Shown: positions 1 through 7,617, numbered from the stretch's first letter. The stretch is 17,189 bases of DNA from JAGLQA01 sp023135565 (GCA_030639305.1 DAOWCY010000156.1:1-17189), one strand, 5' to 3'. The notes: generated by a model not told the origin, from the letters alone. Program-made: numbers and translations.

Positions 1-81
1 AAAATGACATGTCTTGGTGCCAAACAAAAAGAACTTTTAACCAGAGTCGAAAAAAAGGAGCTTATTACGGATTACGTCTAA
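1..81 (+). CDS. possible 3' end of a gene starting outside the window
   Basis: Frame 1 is open from the first base to a TAA at 79-81 and reads KMTCLGAKQKELLTRVEKKE followed by LITDYV. It is lysine- and glutamate-rich and looks like an ordinary soluble C-terminus, but 26 codons are too few to name a family. It would converge on clpA, whose stop is at 160. The gap 82-159 shows no clear terminator. An internal ATG at 4-6 exists, but a 25-residue gene is less likely than a tail. Low confidence. Confidence 0.3.
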   Translation, partial: KMTCLGAKQKELLTRVEKKELITDYV

Positions 82-150
82 TAATTTTTTTGGAAGGCCG
101 CTGCACATAAGGGAAGTGGGGATTTAGGTGGTAAACTTGGGATTAAAGAG

Positions 151-189
151 AAGCGCTCCTCATCGGTTCCCCGTGTCACGGGGTTTAAA
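151..189 (-). repeat. hairpin repeat unit overlapping the end of clpA
   Basis: The palindrome CCCCGTGTCACGGGG (169-183) is preceded, in the gene direction, by TTTTTAAA and followed by a segment with GGAGCGCTT. This is the order of the 60-nt hairpin units at 3873-4112 (TCTAAA, CCCC hairpin, GAGCGCTT). It encodes the last residues of ClpA and its stop. It may also act as a 3' end hairpin of the clpSA mRNA; no clean U-tract follows. Confidence 0.65.
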
Positions 190-2436
190 AATAACATCGT
201 CATCTTTTATGTCGGCCAACACTTTCCCGCCTTTGGCTAATCTCCCGAATAGCACTTCATCAACGAAATAGGATTTGATCTTCTCCTCTATAGTCCGGGC
301 CACTTCGCGAGCGCCGAAAAGTTTAGAAAATGCTTTCTTTGCCAACCATTTGTAACACTTCGTCGATACTTCCAGGGTGATGTTCTTCTCTTCCAGCAGT
401 TTCTTGAATTCCTCGATATTCTTCTTGATGATGCGCAGTACTAAATGCTCATCCAACTGGTTGAAAGTAACGATACGATCCAACCGGTTGCGGAATTCAG
501 GCGAAAAAAACTTGTCCACCGCTTCATTAATGGCGCCGGCGTCCACGGTTTTCTCATCGAATCCGATTCTCAAATGACCCAACTCCCTGGCGCCGGCATT
601 GGAGGTCATAATAATGATAACATTCCTGAAATCGGCTTTCTTGCCGGTATTGTCCGTCAGGGTAGCGTAATCCATGATCTGTAAAAGGGTATTAAATATA
701 TCGGGATGGGCTTTCTCTATTTCATCCAATAAAAGCACGGCGTGAGGAGTCTTCCTGATGGCTTCAGTCAAAAGTCCACCCTGGTCGAAACCTACATAAC
801 CGGGGGGCGCTCCGATCAACCGGGCTACCGTATGTTTCTCCTGGTACTCGCTCATGTCGAAACGGTGCAGCGTAACACCCAGGCTCCCGGCTAATTGGCG
901 GCTGAGTTCGGTTTTGCCTACGCCGGTGGGGCCGACAAAAAGCAGCGAGGCTACGGGTTTGTCCGGTTCGCGGAAACCGGCTCGCGCCCGCTTGATGGCT
1001 TCGGCTACATGTTTGATGGCTTCGTCCTGACCGAAGATTTCTTTCTTTAATTCTTCTTCTAATTTTTTGAGTTTTATATTCTCCGATTCGGATACGCTGC
1101 GTTCCGGTATGCGGGCAATTTTAGCCACCACTTTTTCGATCTCTTCCTTGTCGATTTTCACTCTTTCCCGGTCTCCTTTGTCCCGGTTCATGCGGGTAAA
1201 AGCACCCACTTCGTCGATGACGTCTATGGCTTTGTCGGGCAGGAAACGGTCGTTTATGTATTTTTCGGCCAGCTCGGCAGCGGTTCTAAGCGCTTCGTCG
1301 GTATAGGTGACTCCGTGATAATCTTCGTAATACTCCTTCAGCCCCATGAGTATGTCGATGGTGTCGTCTACACCGGGTTCGGAAATATCTATCTTCTGGA
1401 AACGGCGCGATAAAGCGCGGTCCCGCTCAAAATATTTTTTGTATTCTTCATAGGTGGTAGACCCGATGCAGCGCAGCTTGCGGGAGGCAAGCGCCGGTTT
1501 TAAAATATTCGAGGCGTCCATGGAACCGCTGGATACAGCGCCGGCACCGACTACATTGTGAATTTCATCTATAAAAAGAATGGCATTGTCTTCTTCCAAC
1601 AGCTCCTTTAACACACGTTTCATGCGCTCTTCAAAATCGCCCCTGTATTTCGTCCCAGCCAACAAACCGCCCATATCCAGCATGTAAATTTTCGAGCCTT
1701 TGATGGGATCGGGCACATTTCCTTCGGCGATGCGGATGGCCAATCCCTCCGTGATGGCTGTTTTCCCTACACCCGGCTCGCCTACATGCACGGGATTGTT
1801 CTTCAAACGGCGGCACAAAATCTGCATGGTCCTTTCTATTACGTCTTCCCGGCCGATAACAGGGTCTATCTCACCTGACGCCGCTTTTGCGGTGAGTTCC
1901 GTGGTGTAGACGTCCAGGAACTTTTTTTTCTTCTTTTTCTCTTTTTGTTCCGGTTCCGCCAGTTCCGCCTCTTTTTGTTCTTCCTGGGCCACTAATTCGG
2001 GCTCGGGGGCTGCCGAAACGCCGTGAGAAATATAGTTCAAAATACCGTACCGGGTAATGCCTTCCTGTTCTAAAAAAGAGACGGCAAAGGACTCTTTTTC
2101 GTAAAACAATGCCGCATATACATCTCCTAAGTCGAGTTCTCCTTTCCCCGAAGACGCAACATGCAGCATGGCATTCTCGATCACATTCTGGAATCCTTCC
2201 GATTGAACCGGTTCCACGGCTTTGACAATCGGGATGTTTTCCCCTTTGAGAAAATTTTCCAGTTCTTCTTTTATCCGCTCTACGTCACCGCCGCAGTTGG
2301 AAATTATATCGATCCCCTGGCTGGAAAACAACGAAGCATAAAGAACATGCTCCGGGGTAATATACTCATGGGAGCGATTTTTCGCTTCCGCAAAAGCAGC
2401 GGTAATTATTTTATTGAGTTCGTTATTTACTTTCAT
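160..2436 (-). CDS. clpA: ATP-dependent Clp protease ATP-binding subunit ClpA
   Basis: AAA+ unfoldase that takes substrates from ClpS and threads them into the ClpP peptidase in the cytoplasm. The 758-aa product has a Clp N-domain (about 1-145), a charged linker with a run of six lysines (about 151-173), AAA module 1 (Walker A GEPGVGKT 219-226, Walker B ILFIDE near 286-291) and AAA module 2 (Walker A GPTGVGKT 502-509, Walker B VLLLDE 567-572). An IGF tripeptide at 624-626 matches the ClpP-docking loop. The reading frame is open upstream to 2574, but that part overlaps clpS. The ATG at 2436 gives the usual MKVNNELNKIITAAF start and lies 7 nt after the clpS stop, so the pair is probably co-transcribed. 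The last residues, KPRDTGNR, and the TGA are encoded by a hairpin repeat found after other genes here. ClpP is not in the window. Confidence 0.96.
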   Translation of the reverse strand: MKVNNELNKIITAAFAEAKNRSHEYITPEHVLYASLFSSQGIDIISNCGGDVERIKEELENFLKGENIPIVKAVEPVQSEGFQNVIENAMLHVASSGKGELDLGDVYAALFYEKESFAVSFLEQEGITRYGILNYISHGVSAAPEPELVAQEEQKEAELAEPEQKEKKKKKKFLDVYTTELTAKAASGEIDPVIGREDVIERTMQILCRRLKNNPVHVGEPGVGKTAITEGLAIRIAEGNVPDPIKGSKIYMLDMGGLLAGTKYRGDFEERMKRVLKELLEEDNAILFIDEIHNVVGAGAVSSGSMDASNILKPALASRKLRCIGSTTYEEYKKYFERDRALSRRFQKIDISEPGVDDTIDILMGLKEYYEDYHGVTYTDEALRTAAELAEKYINDRFLPDKAIDVIDEVGAFTRMNRDKGDRERVKIDKEEIEKVVAKIARIPERSVSESENIKLKKLEEELKKEIFGQDEAIKHVAEAIKRARAGFREPDKPVASLLFVGPTGVGKTELSRQLAGSLGVTLHRFDMSEYQEKHTVARLIGAPPGYVGFDQGGLLTEAIRKTPHAVLLLDEIEKAHPDIFNTLLQIMDYATLTDNTGKKADFRNVIIIMTSNAGARELGHLRIGFDEKTVDAGAINEAVDKFFSPEFRNRLDRIVTFNQLDEHLVLRIIKKNIEEFKKLLEEKNITLEVSTKCYKWLAKKAFSKLFGAREVARTIEEKIKSYFVDEVLFGRLAKGGKVLADIKDDDVIFKPRDTGNR

Positions 2437-2443
2437 TTTTCTT

Positions 2444-2773
2444 CTAAGCTTCCTCGCAGCCGCATTTGAGTGGGTATTCATACACCTGGGCAAACCGGTG
2501 CACCCGGTTGACTTTAGTGACGGCAATATCATAGGTATATACGCCGCATATGCCTTTCCCTTTTTTATGGACATCCAGCATAACTCGCACCGCCTCCGTC
2601 CTGGGCTTATTAAAGATGGTGATTAATATTTCCACTACAAATTCCATGGTAGTATAATCGTCGTTATAGAGTACGACCTTATACATATTGGGCTTTTTGG
2701 TTGTCTTGCGGGTGGCTAATTGAACGTCACCATCGACATCGATGATTTCATCTATGTCTAATCCCTCAGGCAT
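2444..2773 (-). CDS. clpS: ATP-dependent Clp protease adaptor ClpS
   Basis: Adaptor that recognises N-terminal Leu, Phe, Tyr or Trp and delivers those proteins to ClpA. The 109-aa product has a flexible acidic N-terminus and the ClpS core: MYKVVLYNDDYTTMEFVVEI (30-49) with the NDD of the N-degron pocket at 37-39, and VHKKGKGICGVYT (68-80) with the pocket His69. A GTG start at 2785 would add four residues, but GGAGG lies just upstream of the ATG at 2773 (GGAGGTTTTAATG), which decides the start. clpA begins 7 nt after the stop. A near-consensus promoter lies at 2845-2873. Confidence 0.96.
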   Translation of the reverse strand: MPEGLDIDEIIDVDGDVQLATRKTTKKPNMYKVVLYNDDYTTMEFVVEILITIFNKPRTEAVRVMLDVHKKGKGICGVYTYDIAVTKVNRVHRFAQVYEYPLKCGCEEA

Positions 2774-2844
2774 TAAAACCTCCACTATTATGCTGCTTTA
2801 TATTTAAGCCATTACATGGCGTTCCAGTTATTTTTTAACACTAT

Positions 2845-2873
2845 AATATAACATTGAATTCGATTTCTGTCAA
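2845..2873 (-). promoter_or_regulatory. sigma70-type promoter of clpSA
   Basis: Read on the - strand: TTGACA (2873-2868), a 17-nt spacer, then TATATT (2850-2845). The -35 is perfect and the -10 matches 5 of 6. Transcription would start near 2838, giving a leader of about 65 nt before the clpS ATG at 2773. The leader holds a small hairpin, GCCAT-GTA-ATGGC, at 2808-2820. Confidence 0.7.
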
Positions 2874-3047
2874 AAACAAAAATAGGATTTTTTTATTTTT
2901 CGAGTTCCTACCGGGAGTTTTTAATTTTCTCAGCGGATCATGTGAATTTTTCCTGACAGTTCTCAAGCACCTCCCGGGCTTTTCTCGAACCCTTCCTCGA
3001 CCTGGGATATCCTGGATTTCTCCCGGTTTCTCTCGATCTCTGAAATC
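2874..3047. other. intergenic region with short degenerate repeats
   Basis: No gene supported. Two related C/T-rich stretches, TCCCGGGCTTTTCTCGA near 2974-2990 and TCCCGGTTTCTCTCGA near 3021-3036, look like diverged copies of one short repeat. A 65-codon + strand reading frame across the area (2854-3051) only reflects this composition (PGFSR repeated) and is not called a gene. No rho-independent terminator was found after the beta-barrel gene. Confidence 0.4.
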
Positions 3048-3755
3048 TTAAAACCTGTAAGACACGCCGCCCCTGAGAATCAAGCCGTCATAAAGGGCAA
3101 ATTCCGCCAACAGGAAAAGGTTATCGACTATTTCACCCCGCAATCCGAAGTGGAGATGAATAATGGGGAAAAAAGAAAGAGAAAATCCACCATCTTCCGC
3201 TTCGTTTAGGACTTCTTCTAAGGTTTTTTCTTCAACGTCTTCCGCGATCACCGTGCCGTCTGGAAAGGTGGTGATTATACGCGAACTGAGGAGACCGTCC
3301 AAAGGCCCGATGCCGAAACCTAAACCGAGGTAAGGATGAACCCTGGCAGAGGGCCAGAGATCCCAACGTAAGCTAAGATTGAAAGAGTGGGGCCTCAGAT
3401 CAAAAAAACCCTCAGCTCTAACTTCTCCGCCTTGTTCCTGGTAAGAACCGGACAATTCGCCTTTGAAATTATTTCGTTCATAGGAAAGACCGAGAGAAAA
3501 GGAACCCTGCTTCCCACCGGGAAAAAATCTTACTTCAAAACCGTAATTGTTCCCATTGGATTCGAAATCAAGGCTGCCTTTAGCCGGGTCGAATCCTTCG
3601 ATAGAGTCTTCCATTGCTTCTTCCAGCGGATCGGCGATGATATTTACCGACCAGTAAGAATAGTGGAAGCCTACCTCCCATTGGCCCTTGGGTGCAGGGT
3701 AGATGAGAGAGATTGTAACCAAAAACAAAATAGCTAAAATGGATATTTTTTTCAT
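3048..3755 (-). CDS. outer-membrane beta-barrel protein, function unknown
   Basis: A 235-aa secreted protein. The N-terminus MKKISILAILFLVTISL is a typical signal peptide with likely cleavage near IYPA-PKG. The mature part alternates polar and hydrophobic residues in repeated strands (GQWEVGFHYSYW, GNNYGFEVRFFPGG, GSFSLGLSYERN, HSFNLSLRWDLW, HPYLGLGFGIG, LHFGLRGEIVDNLFLLAEF), and the last residues GGVSYRF end in Phe, as in proteins inserted by the BAM complex. This fits an 8-10 strand barrel in the outer membrane; no substrate is indicated. The frame is open back to 3860, but those 35 codons are repeat DNA. The ATG at 3755 has AAGGAG six nt upstream, which decides the start. It follows the sdhB repeat array in the same direction. 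Confidence 0.85.
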   Translation of the reverse strand: MKKISILAILFLVTISLIYPAPKGQWEVGFHYSYWSVNIIADPLEEAMEDSIEGFDPAKGSLDFESNGNNYGFEVRFFPGGKQGSFSLGLSYERNNFKGELSGSYQEQGGEVRAEGFFDLRPHSFNLSLRWDLWPSARVHPYLGLGFGIGPLDGLLSSRIITTFPDGTVIAEDVEEKTLEEVLNEAEDGGFSLSFFPIIHLHFGLRGEIVDNLFLLAEFALYDGLILRGGVSYRF

Positions 3756-3762
3756 GTTTACT

Positions 3763-3872
3763 CCTTTTTGCCTCCGGTGGCCCCACGCGCGTGGGGTGGC
3801 TTTAAGCCGCTGCGCGGCAGGTCCCTGCCGGGGGCCAAACTTTTGTAAAAGTTTGATCAAAACTTTTTATAA
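3763..3872 (-). repeat. composite repeat: A/T-rich three-arm module and CCCCCGGCAGGG block
   Basis: In the - strand direction: AAAAAGTTTTGATCAAAC, then AAAAGTTTGG and CCCCCGGCAGGG (3868-3823), a short G+C segment with the palindrome CCCCACGCGCGTGGGG (3781-3796), and finally CCGGAGGCAAAAAGG (3777-3763). The same blocks recur at 7452, 9048, 9163, 10048 and 12509. Its end runs into the ribosome-binding site of the beta-barrel gene. Confidence 0.8.
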
Positions 3873-4112
3873 TTTAGAATCAAAAGCGCTCCTTGCGGCA
3901 AAGCCGTTTATCGCCCCCCCGTGCGCACGGGGTTTAGAATCAAAAGCGCTCCTTGCGGCGAAGCGGCTTATTGCCCCACCACGCGAGTGGGGTTTAGTAG
4001 CAATAGCGCTCACCCGGTGCCCCTGCGGCGGAGCCGCTTATCGCCTCCCCGTGCGCACGGGGAGGCGGAGCGGCTTATTGGCTGGGGACGCCGTCCACCC
4101 ACGCGAGTGGGG
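3873..4112 (-). repeat. tandem array of four ~60-nt hairpin units after sdhB
   Basis: Units on the + strand: 3873-3932 (60 nt), 3933-3992 (60 nt), 3993-4062 (70 nt, about 10 nt longer near CACCCGGTGC) and 4063-4112 (50 nt, lacking the leader). A full unit reads TTTAGAATCAAAAGCGCT, a small hairpin of type GCGGCGAAGCCGC, then a strong palindrome, alternately CCCCGTGCGCACGGGG or CCACGCGAGTGGGG type. The array starts at the base after the sdhB stop (TGA, 4115-4113). It is not CRISPR: the whole unit repeats and there are no unique spacers. Confidence 0.85.
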
Positions 4113-4826
4113 TCAGATAGAATTTTCGACCGCCTTGATCTTCAACCGCGACAAATACTCGGTGATTTTGATATGCTTGGGACAGGCTTCCATACAATTG
4201 AAAATCGTATGACAGCGCCAAATACCATTACGGTCGTTCACGATGTCGATCCTTTCGGCAGCGCCATCATCCCGGGTGTCGAAAATAAACCGGTAGGCTT
4301 TTAAAAGGGCGGCAGGCCCGAGATACTCGTCATTGGCCCATAAACTGGGACAAGACGAAGTACAAGATCCGCAAAGTATACAAACACAGGCTTCCCTGAT
4401 ACGCTCAAACTCTTCGGGACTCTGCACAAACTCCTTGTCCGGCATCGGCTTGTCCAACAGCAGGTAAGGCTTCACCCGGTTCATCTTCTCAAAAAAACTA
4501 TCTAAATCAACTACCAAATCTTTAATAATACGAAAACCGGGCAATGGCTCGATCTTTAAGGCTTTGCCTTTGAATCTGTGCAGGGGCGTTTCGCAGGCCA
4601 GGATATTGCTGCCGTTAACCTTCATGGCGCAGGACCCGCAAATGGCGCTGCGGCAGGAACGCCGGTAAGCCAGGGCGCCGTCGATATTCCAGTGAATCTC
4701 GTTCAAGACATCGAGAATGGTGGCGTCGGAATCTACTTCCGGTTCATAAAACTTCCAATAGGGCTTCTTGCCTTTCCCGGGGTCGTATCTTAATATCTTA
4801 ACTTTTATTTTCTTTTTCTTGTCCAT
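4113..4826 (-). CDS. sdhB: succinate dehydrogenase iron-sulfur subunit
   Basis: The 237-aa electron-transfer subunit of complex II, carrying electrons from SdhA flavin to quinone through three clusters. The N-terminal ferredoxin-like domain holds the [2Fe-2S] ligands C58, C63, C66 and C78 (CRSAICGSC and LACETPLH). The C-terminal helical domain has CILCGSCTSSCP (149-160) and CHTIFNCMEACPKHI (205-219), giving the [4Fe-4S] set C149/C152/C155/C215 and the [3Fe-4S] set C159/C205/C211. All ligands are present and the length is normal for the family. The ATG at 4826 has GGAG upstream, 24 nt after the sdhA stop. It is the last gene of sdhCDAB. The stop abuts a hairpin array that may protect or terminate the mRNA. 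Confidence 0.96.
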   Translation of the reverse strand: MDKKKKIKVKILRYDPGKGKKPYWKFYEPEVDSDATILDVLNEIHWNIDGALAYRRSCRSAICGSCAMKVNGSNILACETPLHRFKGKALKIEPLPGFRIIKDLVVDLDSFFEKMNRVKPYLLLDKPMPDKEFVQSPEEFERIREACVCILCGSCTSSCPSLWANDEYLGPAALLKAYRFIFDTRDDGAAERIDIVNDRNGIWRCHTIFNCMEACPKHIKITEYLSRLKIKAVENSI

Positions 4827-4850
4827 TTTTTTTCTCCATGGCTAAGGAAA

Positions 4851-6587
4851 CTAATATTTCCTCTCTAAAGGCGGGAACCTGTCCATATAAATCACCACTT
4901 CTTTGGAAAAATCAAGCTTTACGCCTTTGCCGGTTCTCCAGGCTAAAGTGTGCTTGAGCCACTTCTTGTCGTCCCTTTTGGGGAAATCGGTGCGGTAATG
5001 CGCGCCCCGCGATTCCTCCCGGGCCAGGGCTCCGGCTGCCATTACTTCGGAAAAAACAAGCATACTACCTACTTCGAAAGCTTCGATGAGGTCCAGGTTA
5101 AAAGCGTCGCCTTTGTCGCTTATTGTCACTTTTTTGAATCTTTCCTGCAATTCTTCGATGGTTTTTTGCAATTCCTGCAGGCCTTTTTTATTCCTGAAAA
5201 CACCGGCATGGTTGGTCATATTCTCCTGCAGTTCTTCCCGGATGGTGGAGTGCTTCTCATTCCCGGCGCCGGACATAAAGGCGTCGATCTTCGCCTGCGC
5301 GGCATTGAGCGGCTGCTCTACCATCTTTTCGCGGCGGTTGGCTTTGACGAAAGCAGACATGCTTGCACCGGCTACCCTGCCGAAAGTGGCTGCTCCCTGC
5401 AGCGAATTGGTGCCCAACCGGTTGGCGCCGTGCAGCGAAAGACAGGAGGTTTCACCGGCGGCGTATAAACCCACAACCGGCGTACCGGCGGCATCTTTGA
5501 TCACTTCGGTTTTGATGTTGGCCGGGATGCCGCCCATGGAATAATGAGCCGTGGGCTGGATGGGAACCGGGGCTTTGCGCCCGTCGATTTCTAAATAGTT
5601 GTAGGCCAGTTCCCAGACCTGGGGCAGTCTATCCATGATGCGTTTAGCGCCGATGGGCCTCATGTCTAAATGAACGGCATCTTTTCCGTCCACGCCCCGG
5701 CCTTCGTTTATTTCCGTTTGTTCGGCCCGGGAAATCACATCCCGGGGGGCCAGTTCCATTTTTTCCGGGGCGTATTTTTCCATGAAACGCTCGCCTTTGC
5801 TGTTGGTGAGGTGAGCGCCTTCGCCCCGGGCCGCTTCGGAAAGCAGGATGCCGTGTTTATACAAACCGGTGGGATGGAACTGCACGAACTCCATATCTTC
5901 TAAAGGCAGGTTGTTTTCTAAAATCAACGCCAAGCTGTCGCCGGTGTTGGCAAAGGCATTGGAAGTAATCTTAAAGGCTCTGCCGTAACCGCCGCTAGCC
6001 AGCAGCACGGCCTTAGAATGAAATATATGCAAGCCGCCGTTCCTGATGTCCCAGGCTACCACTCCCCTGGATATGTCGTCTTCGATCAACAGGGAAAAAA
6101 CCTGGAATTCATTAAAAAAGTAAACGTTGTGTTTCAGGCACTGTTCGTACAAAGTGTGCAGCAGCACGTGGCCGGTGATATCGGCGGAAAAGCAGGCCCG
6201 CAGGGCACTGTGACCGCCGAAGGCTCTCTGGTTGATGCGCCCGTCTTCGGTCCTGGAAAAGGGTACGCCCATGTGTTCGAATTCGTAGACGGTTTTTTTG
6301 GCTTCTTCTACGAAAAATTCGATCACGTCCTGGTCGCCTAAGTAGTCGCTTCCTTTAATAGTATCGAACATGTGCAGTTCTTCGGAGTCTTCGGTTACGT
6401 TGGCCAGGGAAGCGGCAATACCGCCCTGGGCCGCGCCCGAATGGGAACGGGTAGGATATACTTTAGAAAGAACCGCCACTTCGCTGCCGTTTTTGGCGAT
6501 TTCTAAGGCTGCTCTCAGCCCGGCCAGTCCGGCGCCTACTACAACTGCGTCTATCTTGTGGAATTTTCTTGCTTCTTCGATTTTCAT
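4851..6587 (-). CDS. sdhA: succinate dehydrogenase flavoprotein subunit
   Basis: A 578-aa catalytic subunit that oxidises succinate to fumarate with covalently bound FAD, on the inner face of the cytoplasmic membrane. Visible motifs: dinucleotide fold VVVGAGLAGLRAALE (15-29, GAGLAG 18-23); the FAD-linking His49 in RSHSGAAQGG; HPTG (238-241); LLSEAARGEGAHL (248-260); the probable proton-transfer Arg287 in RDVISRAEQTEINEGRG; His348 in TAHYSMGG; and LYAAGETSCLSLHGANRLGT (374-393) for FAD. Length matches the family (about 580). The ATG at 6587 lies 2 nt after the sdhD stop with GGGAG upstream, so translation is probably coupled. Motifs fit a dehydrogenase; a quinol:fumarate reductase cannot be excluded from sequence alone. 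Confidence 0.96.
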   Translation of the reverse strand: MKIEEARKFHKIDAVVVGAGLAGLRAALEIAKNGSEVAVLSKVYPTRSHSGAAQGGIAASLANVTEDSEELHMFDTIKGSDYLGDQDVIEFFVEEAKKTVYEFEHMGVPFSRTEDGRINQRAFGGHSALRACFSADITGHVLLHTLYEQCLKHNVYFFNEFQVFSLLIEDDISRGVVAWDIRNGGLHIFHSKAVLLASGGYGRAFKITSNAFANTGDSLALILENNLPLEDMEFVQFHPTGLYKHGILLSEAARGEGAHLTNSKGERFMEKYAPEKMELAPRDVISRAEQTEINEGRGVDGKDAVHLDMRPIGAKRIMDRLPQVWELAYNYLEIDGRKAPVPIQPTAHYSMGGIPANIKTEVIKDAAGTPVVGLYAAGETSCLSLHGANRLGTNSLQGAATFGRVAGASMSAFVKANRREKMVEQPLNAAQAKIDAFMSGAGNEKHSTIREELQENMTNHAGVFRNKKGLQELQKTIEELQERFKKVTISDKGDAFNLDLIEAFEVGSMLVFSEVMAAGALAREESRGAHYRTDFPKRDDKKWLKHTLAWRTGKGVKLDFSKEVVIYMDRFPPLERKY

Positions 6588-6589
6588 CT

Positions 6590-6967
6590 TTACACTCCCG
6601 GTTTGAGGCTTGCCATTTTAAAAATAGTCAGCGTGCCGATAAACAGCAGCGCCACCGCTGCCAGTACGATTAAACTGAAAATAAAAAGCCGCAGATAGCG
6701 GGAATGGATATAGTCTTCCACCACCATCCAGGCTCCGTTCAGGCCGTGGTACAGGGCTGTGGTTAAAAACACGAATTGCAGCAGGGCAAACCAGGGCGAC
6801 TGCATTTTGGCCACCACTTCGTTCCAGGCCGGGGGATTGCCCCGGGCCAGGATATGGTACACGGCGAAATGGTAAATTAATATCACAAAAAGTATAACTG
6901 CCGATACTCGCTGTAATAACCAGGCGACAGCGCCTGTTTTTGAAGTTTCTCTAAAATCTTTTTTCAT
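6590..6967 (-). CDS. sdhD: succinate dehydrogenase membrane anchor subunit
   Basis: A 125-aa protein with three predicted membrane helices (about 17-39, 58-80, 92-115), the usual architecture of one of the two complex II anchors. YHGLNGAWMVVEDYIH (73-88) carries the conserved His of the heme b/quinone region. It lies between sdhC (13 nt upstream) and sdhA (2 nt downstream). SdhC and SdhD diverge strongly, so the name rests mainly on gene order; both anchor the SdhAB dimer to the membrane and form the quinone site. Confidence 0.85.
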   Translation of the reverse strand: MKKDFRETSKTGAVAWLLQRVSAVILFVILIYHFAVYHILARGNPPAWNEVVAKMQSPWFALLQFVFLTTALYHGLNGAWMVVEDYIHSRYLRLFIFSLIVLAAVALLFIGTLTIFKMASLKPGV

Positions 6968-6980
6968 TTTGGTCTCCCGG

Positions 6981-7355
6981 TTAATGGATATGGGTAAGAA
7001 TAACGTAACTACTGGCCGCCCACAGGATAAAGGCCGTGGTAATCAAGATATAAAACAGTTTCTTGTGGAATAACGAGCCTTTGGAGAAGTCGATAAGCAC
7101 CACCCGGATGCCGTTAAAAGCGTGGAAGAGAATCACGCCCCACAGGCCCACTTCCAGGAATTTAAACAGCGGTGAATTGAGAAAGGTCATCACTTTATTA
7201 AATTGTTCGGGTCCCCGGGTCAGGGTGTTGATAACCCAGAGATGCAGGCTCAAATATAAAACTAAGGCCAAACCCGACAACCTATGCAGTATCCATGCCC
7301 AGGACCCTACAAATTTGTAGTAGCTGAAATCGAAAAATTTAGTTCTTTTATACAA
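6981..7355 (-). CDS. sdhC: succinate dehydrogenase cytochrome b subunit
   Basis: A 124-aa anchor subunit with three predicted membrane helices (about 18-45, 60-86, 97-121). SWAWILHRLSGLALVLYLSL (18-37) is the SdhC signature segment (HRxSG), followed by the likely heme-ligand His in LHLWVINTL; FHAFNGIRVVLIDF resembles the second conserved segment. The start codon is TTG (7355-7353), supported by a perfect AGGAGG six nt upstream; no ATG lies nearby. It is the first gene of sdhCDAB. A TATAAT at 7384-7379 on the - strand is a candidate -10. Confidence 0.88.
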   Translation of the reverse strand: MYKRTKFFDFSYYKFVGSWAWILHRLSGLALVLYLSLHLWVINTLTRGPEQFNKVMTFLNSPLFKFLEVGLWGVILFHAFNGIRVVLIDFSKGSLFHKKLFYILITTAFILWAASSYVILTHIH

Positions 7356-7378
7356 GCTAAGCCTCCTATAATAAAAAA

Positions 7379-7384
7379 ATTATA
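7379..7384 (-). promoter_or_regulatory. candidate -10 box of the sdhCDAB promoter
   Basis: TATAAT on the - strand, about 23 nt before the TTG start of sdhC and just upstream of its AGGAGG. No good -35 hexamer lies 16-18 nt further up (only TCATGA), so the call is weak. The area is A/T-rich. Confidence 0.35.
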
Positions 7385-7451
7385 AAGCAATAATAGAACA
7401 TTCATGATTCTATTTGCTATTGCTGCGTTAACCATGAAATGACGGATAAAC

Positions 7452-7507
7452 AAAAGTTTTGATCAAACTTTTTCAAAAGTTTGGCTCCCGGCAGGGCCGC
7501 CGGAGGC
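7452..7507 (+). repeat. composite repeat, A/T three-arm module plus CCCGGCAGGGCCGCCGGAGGC
   Basis: AAAAGTTTTGATCAAACT, then CAAAAGTTTGG, CTCCCGGCAGGG and CCGCCGGAGGC. It is nearly identical to the copies at 9163-9217 and, inverted, 12509-12564. It lies in the divergent intergenic region between sdhC and the cyclase gene, without the G+C hairpin units that usually precede it, and is the one copy not tied to a gene 3' end. Nothing else is recognised in 7508-7617. Confidence 0.8.
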
Positions 7508-7617
7508 GAGGAAAATCTATTGGCTGCCTGACAGACGAGGCTTGACGCCCCGCTATTACCCTGTAAAAGAGCACAAACTTTTTTTATTCCGGTCGTTTTT
7601 GTTAACCATATTAGGGT

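Noticed and set aside
2437..2574. 46-residue N-terminal extension of ClpA
   Set aside because: It overlaps the clpS gene and has no family similarity; the ATG at 2436 gives the normal ClpA start.
3756..3860. 35-residue N-terminal extension of the beta-barrel protein
   Set aside because: It is translated repeat DNA; the ATG at 3755 has a good ribosome-binding site and starts a signal peptide.
3873..4112. CRISPR array
   Set aside because: The period is regular (about 60 nt) but the whole unit repeats; there are no unique spacers, each unit has two palindromes, and no cas gene is nearby.
3703..4304. + strand proteins of 169 and 127 aa across the repeat array
   Set aside because: They are made of repeat units and the antisense of sdhB, with low-complexity tandem peptides; the array simply stays open in several frames.
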